Assembly: GCA_017538105.1 (NCBI GenBank)
Contig: JAFYJN010000008.1
Location: forward strand, 1-64,000
Direction: 5' to 3'
Source of the DNA: Prevotella sp.
Lineage (GTDB): Bacteria; Bacteroidota; Bacteroidia; Bacteroidales; Bacteroidaceae
DNA: 64,000 nt
Notes under the pieces: generated by a model
Seen by the model: the letters and a program-made list of their open reading frames with translations, nothing else
What the model was told of the DNA's origin: nothing
The model's database searches: none
Shown: positions 1 through 8,814 of the stretch, one piece after another
How positions within the stretch are numbered: the first letter of the stretch is position 1
How the letters are laid out: every line of letters starts with the position of its first letter
Made by a program: the position numbers and the translations under genes

Positions 1-639
1 GATGTCCAGCATTGCCTTGGTCTTGGCGTAATCACCCCTCTCCAGATAGACCTGTGTGCTGATGCCCAGGACTCTTTTGGATGTGGCTATCTCTCCTATT
101 CCGATGAGTGCGTGATAGAGGCTGTCGGAAAGATACAGCACGCTGTCGTTGAGATTGAGCATTTTGTAACTACCCAGTATTCGGCTACATTCCAACAGAG
201 AACTGAGGGTGTCGTGTGCATGCAAGAAAAGGGAAGCACCCTCCCTATATGCGGCGATGGCTTGGGTGGGATGGTATTGTTTGTTGAACAAATCGCCCAT
301 CTGCCCGTGAATCTTCGCCAACAGGGCATAGAGAGTATCGCCTCCGGCGGTGGTGTCGGCCACCTCAATGGCATGCTGAAAGGCGGCGAGGGAGGCGGGT
401 GCCTCACCCATGTCACGATAGACACTGCCGAGGAGGTAATGGGCATGGACACGGTCGTAGTTGGTGCCGTGGTGGTCGAAATAGTCGGTGAGTTGGCGGA
501 TGGTGTCAAGGGATAACTGCTGGTAGGCTCGGTTGAGCGAGTCCTGCTCGTGGAGCAAGGCACGCATCCGGTCTGTGCGACCATCCCCGCAGCCCATGAG
601 CAGGAAGAACAGCAGCGGAAGTATGAGCAGTTTTCGCAT
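1..639 (-). CDS. TPR-like lipoprotein, 3' end cut by window
   Basis: Translating the minus strand from the ATG at 637-639 gives an open frame of 213 codons to the window edge, so the C-terminus is missing. The product starts MRKLLILPLLFFLLMGCGDG, a signal peptide with a lipobox (LMGC). It is then a helical, repeat-like sequence with TPR character, such as HAHYLLGSVYRDMGEAPASL and a second helix pair around HGQMGDLFNKQYHPTQAIAAY. The N-terminus closely resembles the TPR lipoprotein at 35079-36656, so the two are probably paralogues. Only 1 bp separates it from the stop of the leucine-rich-repeat gene upstream, implying co-transcription. The role is unknown. Full-length relatives in this phylum often continue into a transmembrane helix and a cytoplasmic signalling-like tail, which cannot be seen here. 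Confidence 0.75.
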   Translation of the reverse strand, partial: MRKLLILPLLFFLLMGCGDGRTDRMRALLHEQDSLNRAYQQLSLDTIRQLTDYFDHHGTNYDRVHAHYLLGSVYRDMGEAPASLAAFQHAIEVADTTAGGDTLYALLAKIHGQMGDLFNKQYHPTQAIAAYREGASLFLHAHDTLSSLLECSRILGSYKMLNLNDSVLYLSDSLYHALIGIGEIATSKRVLGISTQVYLERGDYAKTKAMLDI

Positions 640-640
640 G

Positions 641-2920
641 TTATTTTACAACGACTTTCTTCGTGGTGCCGTCACTCATCTTTACGATGATAACACCTCG
701 CTGTGGTTGACTTATGCGGCAGCCACTTAGGTCGTATTGCTCAACAATCACAGGCTGTTGCTTTGCTGTCGGCACAATTATTTCTGTCGGATTCGGGTCA
801 TTGTCGGTCAATGCCACGATGTTCTCAAAGTCCTTCCATTGTTCGGCATTGCGATATGTTTCTATGGCTTCAGCAGGTACGTGAAGCGTTTCTTTGTAGT
901 AGGTATATAGAAAGATATCATTTCCTATTTCCGGCAATTGTTCTGCATAGCAGTACATGTCTTTTAAACCACTACGTACAAAAGCATAGTCACCGATGTT
1001 AGTGATACTGTTGGGAATAATAACGGTGGCCAAATTCAAACATTCATAGAAGGCAGATTTCCCAATGCTCGTTACACTGATGGGGATGCTGATGCAAGTC
1101 AAGCCTGTACAATGAGAAAATGCATCCTCCCCGATACTTAAAATACTGTTGGGAATAACCGTATTCTGGCATCCCAAAAGGATGGTGTTACTTGCTGTTT
1201 CAATAATAGCGTTACAATTTTCGCGAGAGTCATACACGGCATTTCCGTTTTCCACTTGAATCGCAGTCAGACCAGAACACCTGAAAAAAGCTCGGTATCC
1301 GATGGCATTTACACTGTTGGGGATAGTGATAGATGAAATACCTGTGCAAAAGGAGAACACACCCTCATCAATGGTTGTCAAACTATTGGGGATGGATATT
1401 TCGGTGAGTTGGGTGCAACCGATGAACGCATATTTTCCGACGGCTGTCACGCTGTTGGGGATACTAACAGCAGTCAGGCCATCGCAACCGGCAAAAGCAT
1501 AGGCCCCTATGCTGGTCACACTGTTGGGAATACTGATGGAAGTCAGACCGGAACACATGTAGAACGCATTGTCACCTAAGGCTGTCACGGTGTTGGGAAT
1601 AACTGTATTCTGGCATCCCCAAAGGAGGGTATTGCTGGATGTCTCAATAAGGGCGTTACAGTCCTCGCGGGAGTCATACACGATATTCCCGCTTTCTACC
1701 TGAATGGTATTCAATCCATTACAACCAGTGAACGCATCTTGTCCTATTCTCGTTACGTTGGCCGGTATCTGAATGGAAGAGAGCCTTTCACAACCCATAA
1801 ACGCCGCTTCACCGATGCTTGTCACGTTTTGGGGTATATTGATAGTAATGACGGAACTGCCGTGAAACGCATTCTTCCCTATGCCTGTTATCTCTTCTCC
1901 TAAGACGAACTCTTCTACTACCGAGCCAAAACAACCAGACACGGAGTTCCATTCATAATCTCTTGAAACGATGGCATTGCTGTTGATTTCAACTTTTTTA
2001 AAATGACAATTGGAAAACATCCATTGATTGATGTCCGTCATTCCACTGGGTATGGTGATGGAAGTAAGAGAGTAACACATTTCAAACGCATAATCTCCAA
2101 TGCTCGACATATTCGCTGACATCCTGAACGAGGAGAGTTTCCAACAGTTACAGAATGCACGTTCTCCTATGCTTGTTACATTGTCGGACATATCAAAAGA
2201 GGTGAGATTAGAACAGCCATAGAATGCGCCAGCTCCAATGCTTGTCACATCTTCTCCCAAAACATATTCCTCAACTTGACCGCCGAATATATTCTTTATG
2301 GAAGATTCGTTCATGTTATAATCATAGTTTTTAGAGACAATGGCATTGCTGTTGATTTCAACCTTCTTCAGATTGTCGCAATCCTTGAACGCATTTTCTC
2401 CTATTGTCGTCACACCGCTGCCTATAGTGATAGAAGTAAGTTCAGAGCATCCTGAGAACGCCTCTTCCCCTATGCTCGTCACACTGTTGGGAACCATTGA
2501 GCCTTTACATCCTAAAAGGAGTTTGTTGTTGGCTGTTTCAATAATGGCATTGCAGTTTTCACGGGAGTCATACACAGGGTTTTCCTCATCTATAACGATG
2601 GATGTCAGGCTGGTACAGCCGGAAAATAGGTTGTTACCGATGTTCGTCACGCTATAGGGGATGGTCACGGAGGTCAGTTCAGAAGATTTGGAAAAAGCTC
2701 CCGTTTTTATGCTCGTCACATGATATTCAACATCATTGTAAACAACTGCAGGTGGGATGACAACATCACCAACGTAATGCCACCTGCCCATAAATATTAC
2801 TTCTGCTTCCTGGGTTTCCGGGAACAGTTTGTAATAGATGTCGTCAATCTTCACGCTATTCTGTGCACTCGCCATCATAGGCAGAAGCACTACCAATATA
2901 AATAGAATTTGTTTTTTCAT
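641..2920 (-). CDS. BspA-type leucine-rich repeat protein with sorting-like C-terminus
   Basis: This is a secreted or surface protein of 759 residues made almost entirely of BspA-type (LRR_5) repeats, recognisable by recurring units like SVTSIGEYAFAGCSGLTSI. I chose the ATG at 2920 because it gives a clean signal peptide (MKKQILFILVVLLPMMASAQ); an in-frame ATG 30 bp upstream adds only a polar extension. Two other modules are interleaved. One occurs three times and contains VYDSRENCNAIIETA followed by LLGCQNTVIPNSV. The other occurs twice and contains KKVEINSNAIVS. The C-terminus (YDLSGCRISQPQRGVIIVKM, ending TKKVVVK) looks like a degenerate type-9-secretion sorting domain as found in Prevotella. 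Such proteins are implicated in adhesion in relatives; that role here is inference. A promoter-like sequence lies about 105 bp upstream. Confidence 0.88.
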   Translation of the reverse strand: MKKQILFILVVLLPMMASAQNSVKIDDIYYKLFPETQEAEVIFMGRWHYVGDVVIPPAVVYNDVEYHVTSIKTGAFSKSSELTSVTIPYSVTNIGNNLFSGCTSLTSIVIDEENPVYDSRENCNAIIETANNKLLLGCKGSMVPNSVTSIGEEAFSGCSELTSITIGSGVTTIGENAFKDCDNLKKVEINSNAIVSKNYDYNMNESSIKNIFGGQVEEYVLGEDVTSIGAGAFYGCSNLTSFDMSDNVTSIGERAFCNCWKLSSFRMSANMSSIGDYAFEMCYSLTSITIPSGMTDINQWMFSNCHFKKVEINSNAIVSRDYEWNSVSGCFGSVVEEFVLGEEITGIGKNAFHGSSVITINIPQNVTSIGEAAFMGCERLSSIQIPANVTRIGQDAFTGCNGLNTIQVESGNIVYDSREDCNALIETSSNTLLWGCQNTVIPNTVTALGDNAFYMCSGLTSISIPNSVTSIGAYAFAGCDGLTAVSIPNSVTAVGKYAFIGCTQLTEISIPNSLTTIDEGVFSFCTGISSITIPNSVNAIGYRAFFRCSGLTAIQVENGNAVYDSRENCNAIIETASNTILLGCQNTVIPNSILSIGEDAFSHCTGLTCISIPISVTSIGKSAFYECLNLATVIIPNSITNIGDYAFVRSGLKDMYCYAEQLPEIGNDIFLYTYYKETLHVPAEAIETYRNAEQWKDFENIVALTDNDPNPTEIIVPTAKQQPVIVEQYDLSGCRISQPQRGVIIVKMSDGTTKKVVVK

Positions 2921-3412
2921 ATTATTTCTTTTTATATAGTTATTATGCAAACAATCTCATTGTCATTTCTTATTGAGGGTAATAGATGTCGGTTACATAT
3001 TCATTGAAATATGACTTTATCGCCACAAATATATGATATGTTTTTCAATAATGCAAGAGTTTCTTCCATGAATTTTCATGGTAAAATGAGCTTAACTCAT
3101 TGTGTCACAATTCGCAGCACGTTTTTTACATGTTTTACATGTTACACTAGAAAACACGTATTTTCTGGTCTATGGCTCTCGTATGCACCTTTCCGCCGAA
3201 CAATTTCTGAGCCAGGGAGCTTCTCTGGTGCAGTTGGAGGGTTTTTATGACACAGTAAATAAGGAAAAAGGCTCAAAAAAACAAAAAACAGTGAAATAAT
3301 GTGATAATAGGGCGTGTTATCATAATAAAACGGGGATTTCACGTTTATTGTATCGTGAAAAGGAAGATAGGAGAAGATTAGGGAAGATAGGAGAAGATAA
3401 AGGACAATAGCT
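2921..3412. other. Intergenic region between divergent genes
   Basis: This 492-bp gap separates the minus-strand leucine-rich-repeat gene from the plus-strand SGNH hydrolase. It is AT-rich, holds the promoter at 3026-3056, and ends in a purine-rich direct repeat (GGAAGATAGGAGAAGAT twice, about 3361-3399) just before the hydrolase start. Short open frames exist on both strands but have atypical amino-acid content and no recognisable family, so I see no gene here. Confidence 0.6.
3026..3056 (-). promoter_or_regulatory. Promoter of the leucine-rich-repeat gene
   Basis: On the minus strand TATATTTG (3026-3033) fits the Bacteroidota -7 consensus TAnnTTTG, with a TTG at 3054-3056 about 20 bp upstream. 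Transcription would leave a leader of roughly 100 nt before the ATG at 2920. Confidence 0.5.
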
Positions 3413-4198
3413 ATGTGGATAATCAAGAATAAAGGTTTTTCAAGACGATGGGGGGCACTGATGACAGTGCTGCTCCTTGGTATTATGCCCATGAGGGCAC
3501 AGATTACCGACGACCTGTTGCTGGCCGTGGACAGCATCGTGGAACTGCTGGTGAACGATACCGTCACCGCCGTGCCACAGACACAGAAACAAGCAAGACT
3601 ACAGAACGACACCACACACCACCGCATACTGCTCTTCGGCGACTCCATGCTTGACGGTGTGGGACGGCGTTTCTATGAATATGCGCAGGAGAGCGGTCAT
3701 TATCTGTTTACCTCGATATGGTATGGCTCGACGACCCACTCATGGGCACGAACCACGGAACTGGACAGGCTGATGGACCAGGTGAAACCGACCTTCGTCA
3801 TCATCAGCCTGGGAACGAACGACCTGGGCTACCACGACCTGAAAGCCCGAAGCGAGAGCGTGAAAGAGATACTGCGAGTGGTGGGCGATATTCCATTCGT
3901 ATGGATAGGTCCCGCCAAACTGCCTAAGCTAAACAAGGACTTCGGCGTGGTGGACATGCTGCGCGAGACCATCGGCGATGACCTCTTCTACGACAGCTAC
4001 AACGAGCGGCTGGCACGTCTTCCCGACAATGTGCATCCCACCTTCGCCGCCAGCGCAGCATGGGTGGACAAGGTGGTGCAGTGGATGAACCGCCCCGAGG
4101 CACCTTATCACATCCGTCTGGTCTATCCCACCCAGAAATATACCTTCAAGAACTATGAGACGCATAGTCCAAGGTACAAGGGGAAACAGAAAAATTAA
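3413..4198 (+). CDS. SGNH/GDSL-type hydrolase, secreted
   Basis: This 261-residue protein has a signal peptide (MTVLLLGIMPMRAQ follows a basic N-terminus) and the SGNH hydrolase blocks. Block I is LLFGDSMLDG with nucleophile Ser about residue 78, block III is SLGTNDLG, and block V is DNVHPT with the catalytic Asp and His. The fold hydrolyses or transfers esters, typically acyl or acetyl groups on carbohydrate or lipid. The sequence resembles the DUF459/acetyltransferase-associated SGNH branch, but no MBOAT acetyltransferase is adjacent, so the substrate is unknown. It stands alone on the plus strand between two minus-strand units. The start at 3413 sits directly after a purine-rich repeat that may supply the ribosome-binding region. 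Confidence 0.85.
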   Translation: MWIIKNKGFSRRWGALMTVLLLGIMPMRAQITDDLLLAVDSIVELLVNDTVTAVPQTQKQARLQNDTTHHRILLFGDSMLDGVGRRFYEYAQESGHYLFTSIWYGSTTHSWARTTELDRLMDQVKPTFVIISLGTNDLGYHDLKARSESVKEILRVVGDIPFVWIGPAKLPKLNKDFGVVDMLRETIGDDLFYDSYNERLARLPDNVHPTFAASAAWVDKVVQWMNRPEAPYHIRLVYPTQKYTFKNYETHSPRYKGKQKN

Positions 4199-4268
4199 AA
4201 AATTAGAAAATTAAAAGATTAAAAATGAAATGGTGTAAAAAATGGAAGTAAAAGGGGAAGTTATAAAA

Positions 4269-4321
4269 GGGAGTTAAAAAGGACAATGGCACGAGGCGGA
4301 GTATTGTCCTATTTAACTCCC
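4269..4321. terminator. Inverted repeat between convergent genes, probable bidirectional terminator
   Basis: Arms 4269-4287 and 4303-4321 are complementary at 18 of 19 positions, with a 15-nt loop. They lie between the SGNH hydrolase (plus) and the DUF3108 gene (minus), which converge. The flanks at 4240-4380 contain more copies of the same GGAAGTTA and GGAGTTAA units, so the hairpin is built from a repeat family that also occurs near 34480 and 50120. Confidence 0.6.
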
Positions 4322-4386
4322 ACTTTAACTCCCTATTTAACTTCCTCTTATTCCCTCCAACTTCCTTTTACTTCCTTTTAAGAAAA

Positions 4387-5208
4387 TCAATTCACCCTGG
4401 CAGTAATGGGACTGCGTGTGCCGCGCATACCTGTGACGTAGGCCTTGGCACTGCCGAAATTGAGGTTGAAGTCGATGCGCACGGGGATATGGTTGGCATC
4501 GTCGGTAACGTAGAAGACGGCCAACTCCTTATACTTCCCTTTCTTCTTCTTGTATTCGTAATACGACAGTTTCAAGCAACGGTATTTCACGTTGTTGTCG
4601 CCCTTGACAGTCTCCTTGCCTTTATACTCCAGGTAACCCTTGCCCACACCATCGCCATCGGCCACATCAACGTTTTGCTTCCAACCCGGTTTCCATCCCG
4701 AATTGTTGTAACTGCGAGCCTTGATGAAGAGGTTGAGCATATCGACGACACAACTGGTCTTGCTGTCGCTGATCCACTTGCCTTGTCCCTTGTCTTTCTT
4801 GCGATACATACGGAGGTTGCATTTGCCGCCGCTATAGTCGTATATCACCTCGTCGACAGTATAGTGCTTGCCCTCGGTGGCTCCCTTGCGGAAATAGAGG
4901 GGAACCATCTGTGTGGAGATGTAGCTGAGCAGTGTGTCGCGCATGACAAAGAAATTGTCAAGTTTGCCGTTGCCCTTGGTCTGCAGACTGCATTTGAAGG
5001 CTGACTGTCCCTTGTAGTTGGACGACACGGTGGACATCGCCGCAGAACCCACTTTCACCCAAACGAATTTCCAGTTGAAATAGAGGTTGTATGATAGGTA
5101 TTCGCCTGATTTGAAGGCGGTGTTCTCGGATGTGCATTGCGCCTGCGCACTCATAGCCAGGAGGCACAGTGTCAATACGGTGAAAAGCCAGTTTTTGATA
5201 CGTTTCAT
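4387..5208 (-). CDS. DUF3108 domain-containing protein
   Basis: This 273-residue exported protein has a signal peptide (LLAMSAQAQ) followed by a DUF3108-like body. Recognisable stretches are FKSGEYLSYNLYFNWKFVWV near the N-terminus, the central LNLFIKARSYNNSGWKPG, and a C-terminal DDANHIPVRIDFNLNFGSAK. The family is periplasmic or envelope-associated and of unknown biochemical function. It is the last gene of a three-gene unit and its ATG is 1 bp from the stop of the Ig-like lipoprotein gene, so translation is probably coupled. The downstream hairpin at 4269-4321 would end the transcript. Confidence 0.85.
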   Translation of the reverse strand: MKRIKNWLFTVLTLCLLAMSAQAQCTSENTAFKSGEYLSYNLYFNWKFVWVKVGSAAMSTVSSNYKGQSAFKCSLQTKGNGKLDNFFVMRDTLLSYISTQMVPLYFRKGATEGKHYTVDEVIYDYSGGKCNLRMYRKKDKGQGKWISDSKTSCVVDMLNLFIKARSYNNSGWKPGWKQNVDVADGDGVGKGYLEYKGKETVKGDNNVKYRCLKLSYYEYKKKKGKYKELAVFYVTDDANHIPVRIDFNLNFGSAKAYVTGMRGTRSPITARVN

Positions 5209-5209
5209 G

Positions 5210-7192
5210 TCAGTTCATTATTTTTGGTAAATATTCGATGCCCAACTTGCGGGCTCGTTCGAGATTTCGCTGTTTGATTTTCTTCTCTTTGTCGGGTTTC
5301 TGCTTGGTGATTTCCGACGGTTTGAGGTGAGAGGGATCTACGCGCTGGATGCCCCAGTGGTTGTTGACCTCCCACTTGGCCTTGCACTCTATCTTTTCAG
5401 GATAGTAATACACCATCTCCCCTTGTATGCCCCGGACAAAGTCGCCAGTGTCCCATAGGCCGTTTCTGTTGCTGTCGACAAACAACCGCACGTAATAGGT
5501 GCCAGGTTTGACATAGTTGAACACCGCCACGCCATTTTGGGTGGATACCTCCGCCACCACCTTATCCTGTTTGCTGAGCAACTGAACCACGCAGGTGGTG
5601 TCGGACAAGTTGTCAAAACGTAATGTGATGGTGGTGAAATCGTCCTTGTCTTTTACCCTCATGCCTTTCTTGGTCTTTCCATTCACATGACCATAGATGT
5701 CGGTAAAGGCCGCGGAGTCGAGTTCCAAGCTGTAGTCCCCCCCTTCCTTCCATAATGAGTCGTTGGGCAGACGCACCTCATAGTAGCGCTGCGCCGGTCC
5801 ATAGGAAGGCACATCAGATAGCCGGGACTTCTCAAATGCCACATCAACGGGATTCCACACCGTATCGTTCTTCATGAACAGGTGTATACCCTCAGTGTTC
5901 ACCTCAAAAATGGGCGTGGGAAATTCTATCTGCACCACACTGGTGGGCAACATGTCGGTGGGAACATTGATTTTCGGAATCAGTTCCTTGCGGGGCATGA
6001 CGCTGTCGTAGGGCTGTCCTTTCTTCTTCCTCTTCTCCTGCTGTTTGCGCCAACGCTCCTCTTCCTTGGCCTGCTCCTTCATCCGTCTCACATAGGAAGA
6101 TTTCGATACCGTTTCCGCCGTGTCGGCATATTGCACGAGCGCACCCGTGGAATCGGTCTTTAAGTAATGGGCAACATAGCGCAGCGTGTCTTGGTTGACC
6201 AGTGCCGTATCGGTAATCCAATAGGTGAGCGTGTCATGGTGCTGGTTGGTCTCGAGCAACAGCGCGTCGGCGTTGAAATTGAGTGCTTCAATGACAGGCA
6301 GTTCCTCATGGCCATAGCTGAAATAGAATGACAGACGATCAGCGTCTTTGCGTTCTTTCTTTATCAGGTAACGGTTGGTAAGAGTCTCTGTGAACGCCCG
6401 CAGCACGATGTCGTCGGGCAGGAAATGGGTATATCCCACACGGTTGATGGTCTGGATGTGCAACGAGTCGCGCCAGATGGTGTCCTGCCGGAAGTCGGGC
6501 TTGAAACTGGGCGTGATGAGGTCGGGTGTAAAAGCCAGCCTTTCACTTTTCTGGCTGAAGAAATAATTCGCGTCGACATCTTCAAGGGCGTAGATGCGGT
6601 AAGTGCCCGATTTCACTCCTTTGATGACGAAGCGTCCACTTCCGTCGGTACGCGCCACACGGAGCATCGGCTCATGTTGGAAAGCACTGTCGGCAAGGTT
6701 ATCGTACAGACCAACGAGGATGCCCTTGATGGGTTCCAAGTCCTTGGCGTCAACCACATAGCCGGACACCTCCAACGTGTCAATTTCCGACCCTGTGGAG
6801 AAACTGTAGGTAAAGTTGCCCAAAGGATTATCCTCGTTGTTGTCGCTGATGGCGTCGCTGAAGTCAATGGTGTAAGTGGTGTTCTCACGCAACGTGTCGC
6901 GCAACTCAACAGTGATGCGTTTGCCCGTGCTCTTGATTTCCGGAGCCTCCATCTGCGGGGGCGAGACGACTACTTTCTCTGTGGCGTTCTCCAACTTGAT
7001 GAACTCGTCGAAGTAGATGCTTATCTTCTGGCTGTGAACGTCGGTGGCCTTGTCGTCAGGGGCACATCCCATCACACGGGGCGGGGTCTCGTCGTACCAA
7101 CCGCCGTCGGGCTTTCCCATCTTCGCACAACCGATAATGCCGAGAAGAAGACTCAGCAAGCATAATTGGCGATATGTGCGTAGATGGCGCAT
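5210..7192 (-). CDS. Ig-like domain lipoprotein
   Basis: This 660-residue lipoprotein has a lipobox (LLGIIGC) and then GGWYDETPPRVMGCAPDDKA, the start of an SbsA-type bacterial Ig-like (Big_5) domain that Bacteroidota proteins of this kind carry at the N-terminus. A carboxypeptidase-regulatory-like segment follows near residues 150-200 (GRFVIKGVKSGTYRIYALED). A highly charged stretch (around EEERWRKQQEKRKKKG) lies near the middle, and a second beta-sandwich-like part ends in a basic tail. The family is common in Bacteroidota and has no established function; a cell-envelope role is inference. It sits between the GH3-family gene and the DUF3108 gene with gaps of 19 bp and 1 bp. Confidence 0.85.
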   Translation of the reverse strand: MRHLRTYRQLCLLSLLLGIIGCAKMGKPDGGWYDETPPRVMGCAPDDKATDVHSQKISIYFDEFIKLENATEKVVVSPPQMEAPEIKSTGKRITVELRDTLRENTTYTIDFSDAISDNNEDNPLGNFTYSFSTGSEIDTLEVSGYVVDAKDLEPIKGILVGLYDNLADSAFQHEPMLRVARTDGSGRFVIKGVKSGTYRIYALEDVDANYFFSQKSERLAFTPDLITPSFKPDFRQDTIWRDSLHIQTINRVGYTHFLPDDIVLRAFTETLTNRYLIKKERKDADRLSFYFSYGHEELPVIEALNFNADALLLETNQHHDTLTYWITDTALVNQDTLRYVAHYLKTDSTGALVQYADTAETVSKSSYVRRMKEQAKEEERWRKQQEKRKKKGQPYDSVMPRKELIPKINVPTDMLPTSVVQIEFPTPIFEVNTEGIHLFMKNDTVWNPVDVAFEKSRLSDVPSYGPAQRYYEVRLPNDSLWKEGGDYSLELDSAAFTDIYGHVNGKTKKGMRVKDKDDFTTITLRFDNLSDTTCVVQLLSKQDKVVAEVSTQNGVAVFNYVKPGTYYVRLFVDSNRNGLWDTGDFVRGIQGEMVYYYPEKIECKAKWEVNNHWGIQRVDPSHLKPSEITKQKPDKEKKIKQRNLERARKLGIEYLPKIMN

Positions 7193-7211
7193 GTGAGTAA
7201 GAGTTGACGTG

Positions 7212-8729
7212 TTATTGCTCTTGATTCAGCAGTTCCAGCATCTCGTCGATATACTGCCGGTTGTTCGACAGACGCGGCACCTTATGCTGGCCACCCAATT
7301 TCCCTTTTTTCTTCAGCCAGGCGTTGAACAGGCCCGTAGATGCCTTGATAATCTCAAGCGGCTGGAGGGTGATATTCTTGTAACGCTTCGCCTCGTAGTC
7401 GCTATTGATTTCCTGCAACTTGTTGTCGAGCAACCGGGCGAAGGCATCCAGGTCTTCAGGCGGACGGCTGAACTCGATGAGCCACTGGTGGCGGCATTTG
7501 GCGTTGCCATCCATGAAGACGGGAGCCGCCGTATATTCCAACACCTCGGCACCAGTTTCTCCGCAGGCATAGGCCAAGGCTTTCTCCGCATTGTCGACGA
7601 TGAGTTCCTCGCCAAAGGCGTTGATGAAGTTCTTGGTACGTCCAGTGATGATGAACTTATAGGGATTCGTCGAGGTGAAACGCACCGTGTCGCCAAGGAT
7701 ATAACGCCACAAGCCGCACGAGGTGCTAATGACCATGGCATAGTTCACTCCCGTCTGCACACCGGCCAACGGCACCACCGTGGGATGGTCGCTCTCAAAC
7801 TCATCCATGGGGATGAACTCGTAATAGATGCCGTAGTCGAGCATGAGCAGCATCGCCGGGTCGGAGAGATCGCTCTGCAGTCCAAAGAACCCTTCGCTGG
7901 CGTTATATGTCTCCATATAGTGCATGGCGGGACTGGTGATGAGCTGTTGGTACTGGCTGCGGTAGGGCGTGAAGGCCACACCACCATGAAAGAACACCTC
8001 AAGGTTGGGCCACACCTCTTCGAGATGCGTCTTTCCAGAGAGTTCCATCACACGTGTGAGCACCGACAACATCCACGAGGGAACGCCGGAGAGGTTGGTG
8101 ACATTGGCGCGGAGTGTCTCCTGCGCTATGCGGTCGCGTTTCACCTCGAAATCGCTGAGCAGCGCCGTAGCCTTCTTGGGCACACGGATAAGGTTGACAA
8201 GCGGGTTGATGTTCTCGATGAGGATGGCGCTGAGGTCTCCCACGAGGCTGTTGCTCACATTGTAGTTGGGCGAGTGGCTGCCACCGAGAATCAGTCCCTT
8301 GCCGTCGAACATGCGGCTACGGGGGTTGGCCATGAGATAGAGTGCCACGGCATCCTTGCCACCGGCATAATGCACATTGTGCAACCCTTCTGGACTGACG
8401 GGGATGAACTTGCTCTTGTCATTGGTGGTGCCCGACGACTTGGCATACCATTTCACCATGCCCGGCCACAACACGTCGCGCTCCCCATGGCGCATCCTGT
8501 CAATATCGCCTTTGAGGTCTTCGTAAGTGTTGAGAGGTACCTGGCGGGCGAAATCATCGCTGTTATGGATGGTACTGAATAGATGTTGGCGACCGTATTC
8601 GGTGTCGGCACCTTTCTTCAAGAGGTAATGCAGCACCTCGTCCTGCAAAGCCTCTCCTTCATTGTTATGTCGTTCCAGCTCCTTTTGCCTTCTGCGGAAA
8701 GCCAGTGAAGCGATACCGGTTAATCCCAT
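7212..8729 (-). CDS. GH3 auxin-responsive promoter family protein
   Basis: This 505-residue protein matches the GH3 branch of the acyl-adenylate-forming superfamily. The phosphate-binding region reads YAKSSGTTNDKSKFIPVS, followed by a long ordered body (YNASEGFFGLQSDLSDPAML) and a C-terminal hinge (GRTKNFINAFGEELIVDNAE). Plant GH3 enzymes conjugate amino acids to carboxylic acids through an acyl-AMP. The bacterial homologues have an undefined substrate, so only ATP-dependent acyl activation is inferred. It begins a three-gene minus-strand unit with the Ig-like lipoprotein and the DUF3108 protein. A -7 element lies about 30 bp upstream of the start. Confidence 0.9.
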   Translation of the reverse strand: MGLTGIASLAFRRRQKELERHNNEGEALQDEVLHYLLKKGADTEYGRQHLFSTIHNSDDFARQVPLNTYEDLKGDIDRMRHGERDVLWPGMVKWYAKSSGTTNDKSKFIPVSPEGLHNVHYAGGKDAVALYLMANPRSRMFDGKGLILGGSHSPNYNVSNSLVGDLSAILIENINPLVNLIRVPKKATALLSDFEVKRDRIAQETLRANVTNLSGVPSWMLSVLTRVMELSGKTHLEEVWPNLEVFFHGGVAFTPYRSQYQQLITSPAMHYMETYNASEGFFGLQSDLSDPAMLLMLDYGIYYEFIPMDEFESDHPTVVPLAGVQTGVNYAMVISTSCGLWRYILGDTVRFTSTNPYKFIITGRTKNFINAFGEELIVDNAEKALAYACGETGAEVLEYTAAPVFMDGNAKCRHQWLIEFSRPPEDLDAFARLLDNKLQEINSDYEAKRYKNITLQPLEIIKASTGLFNAWLKKKGKLGGQHKVPRLSNNRQYIDEMLELLNQEQ

Positions 8730-8758
8730 GATAGTGGATATCGAATGTCTTGATTATA

Positions 8759-8766
8759 CAAAAGTA
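8759..8766 (-). promoter_or_regulatory. -7 element of the GH3 operon promoter
   Basis: TACTTTTG on the minus strand fits the Bacteroidota -7 consensus and lies 30 bp upstream of the GH3 ATG. I see no convincing -33 TTTG at the expected spacing. Confidence 0.5.
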
Positions 8767-8814
8767 TGGTTTTCTTCGTGAACGCCCTTCCTTTTTACTA
8801 TTTTTAACCCATTT

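Noticed and set aside
3142-3648. A minus-strand open frame overlapping the SGNH hydrolase start
   Set aside because: It has low-complexity Ser/Phe-rich content, covers the hydrolase signal peptide in reverse and has no promoter or family.
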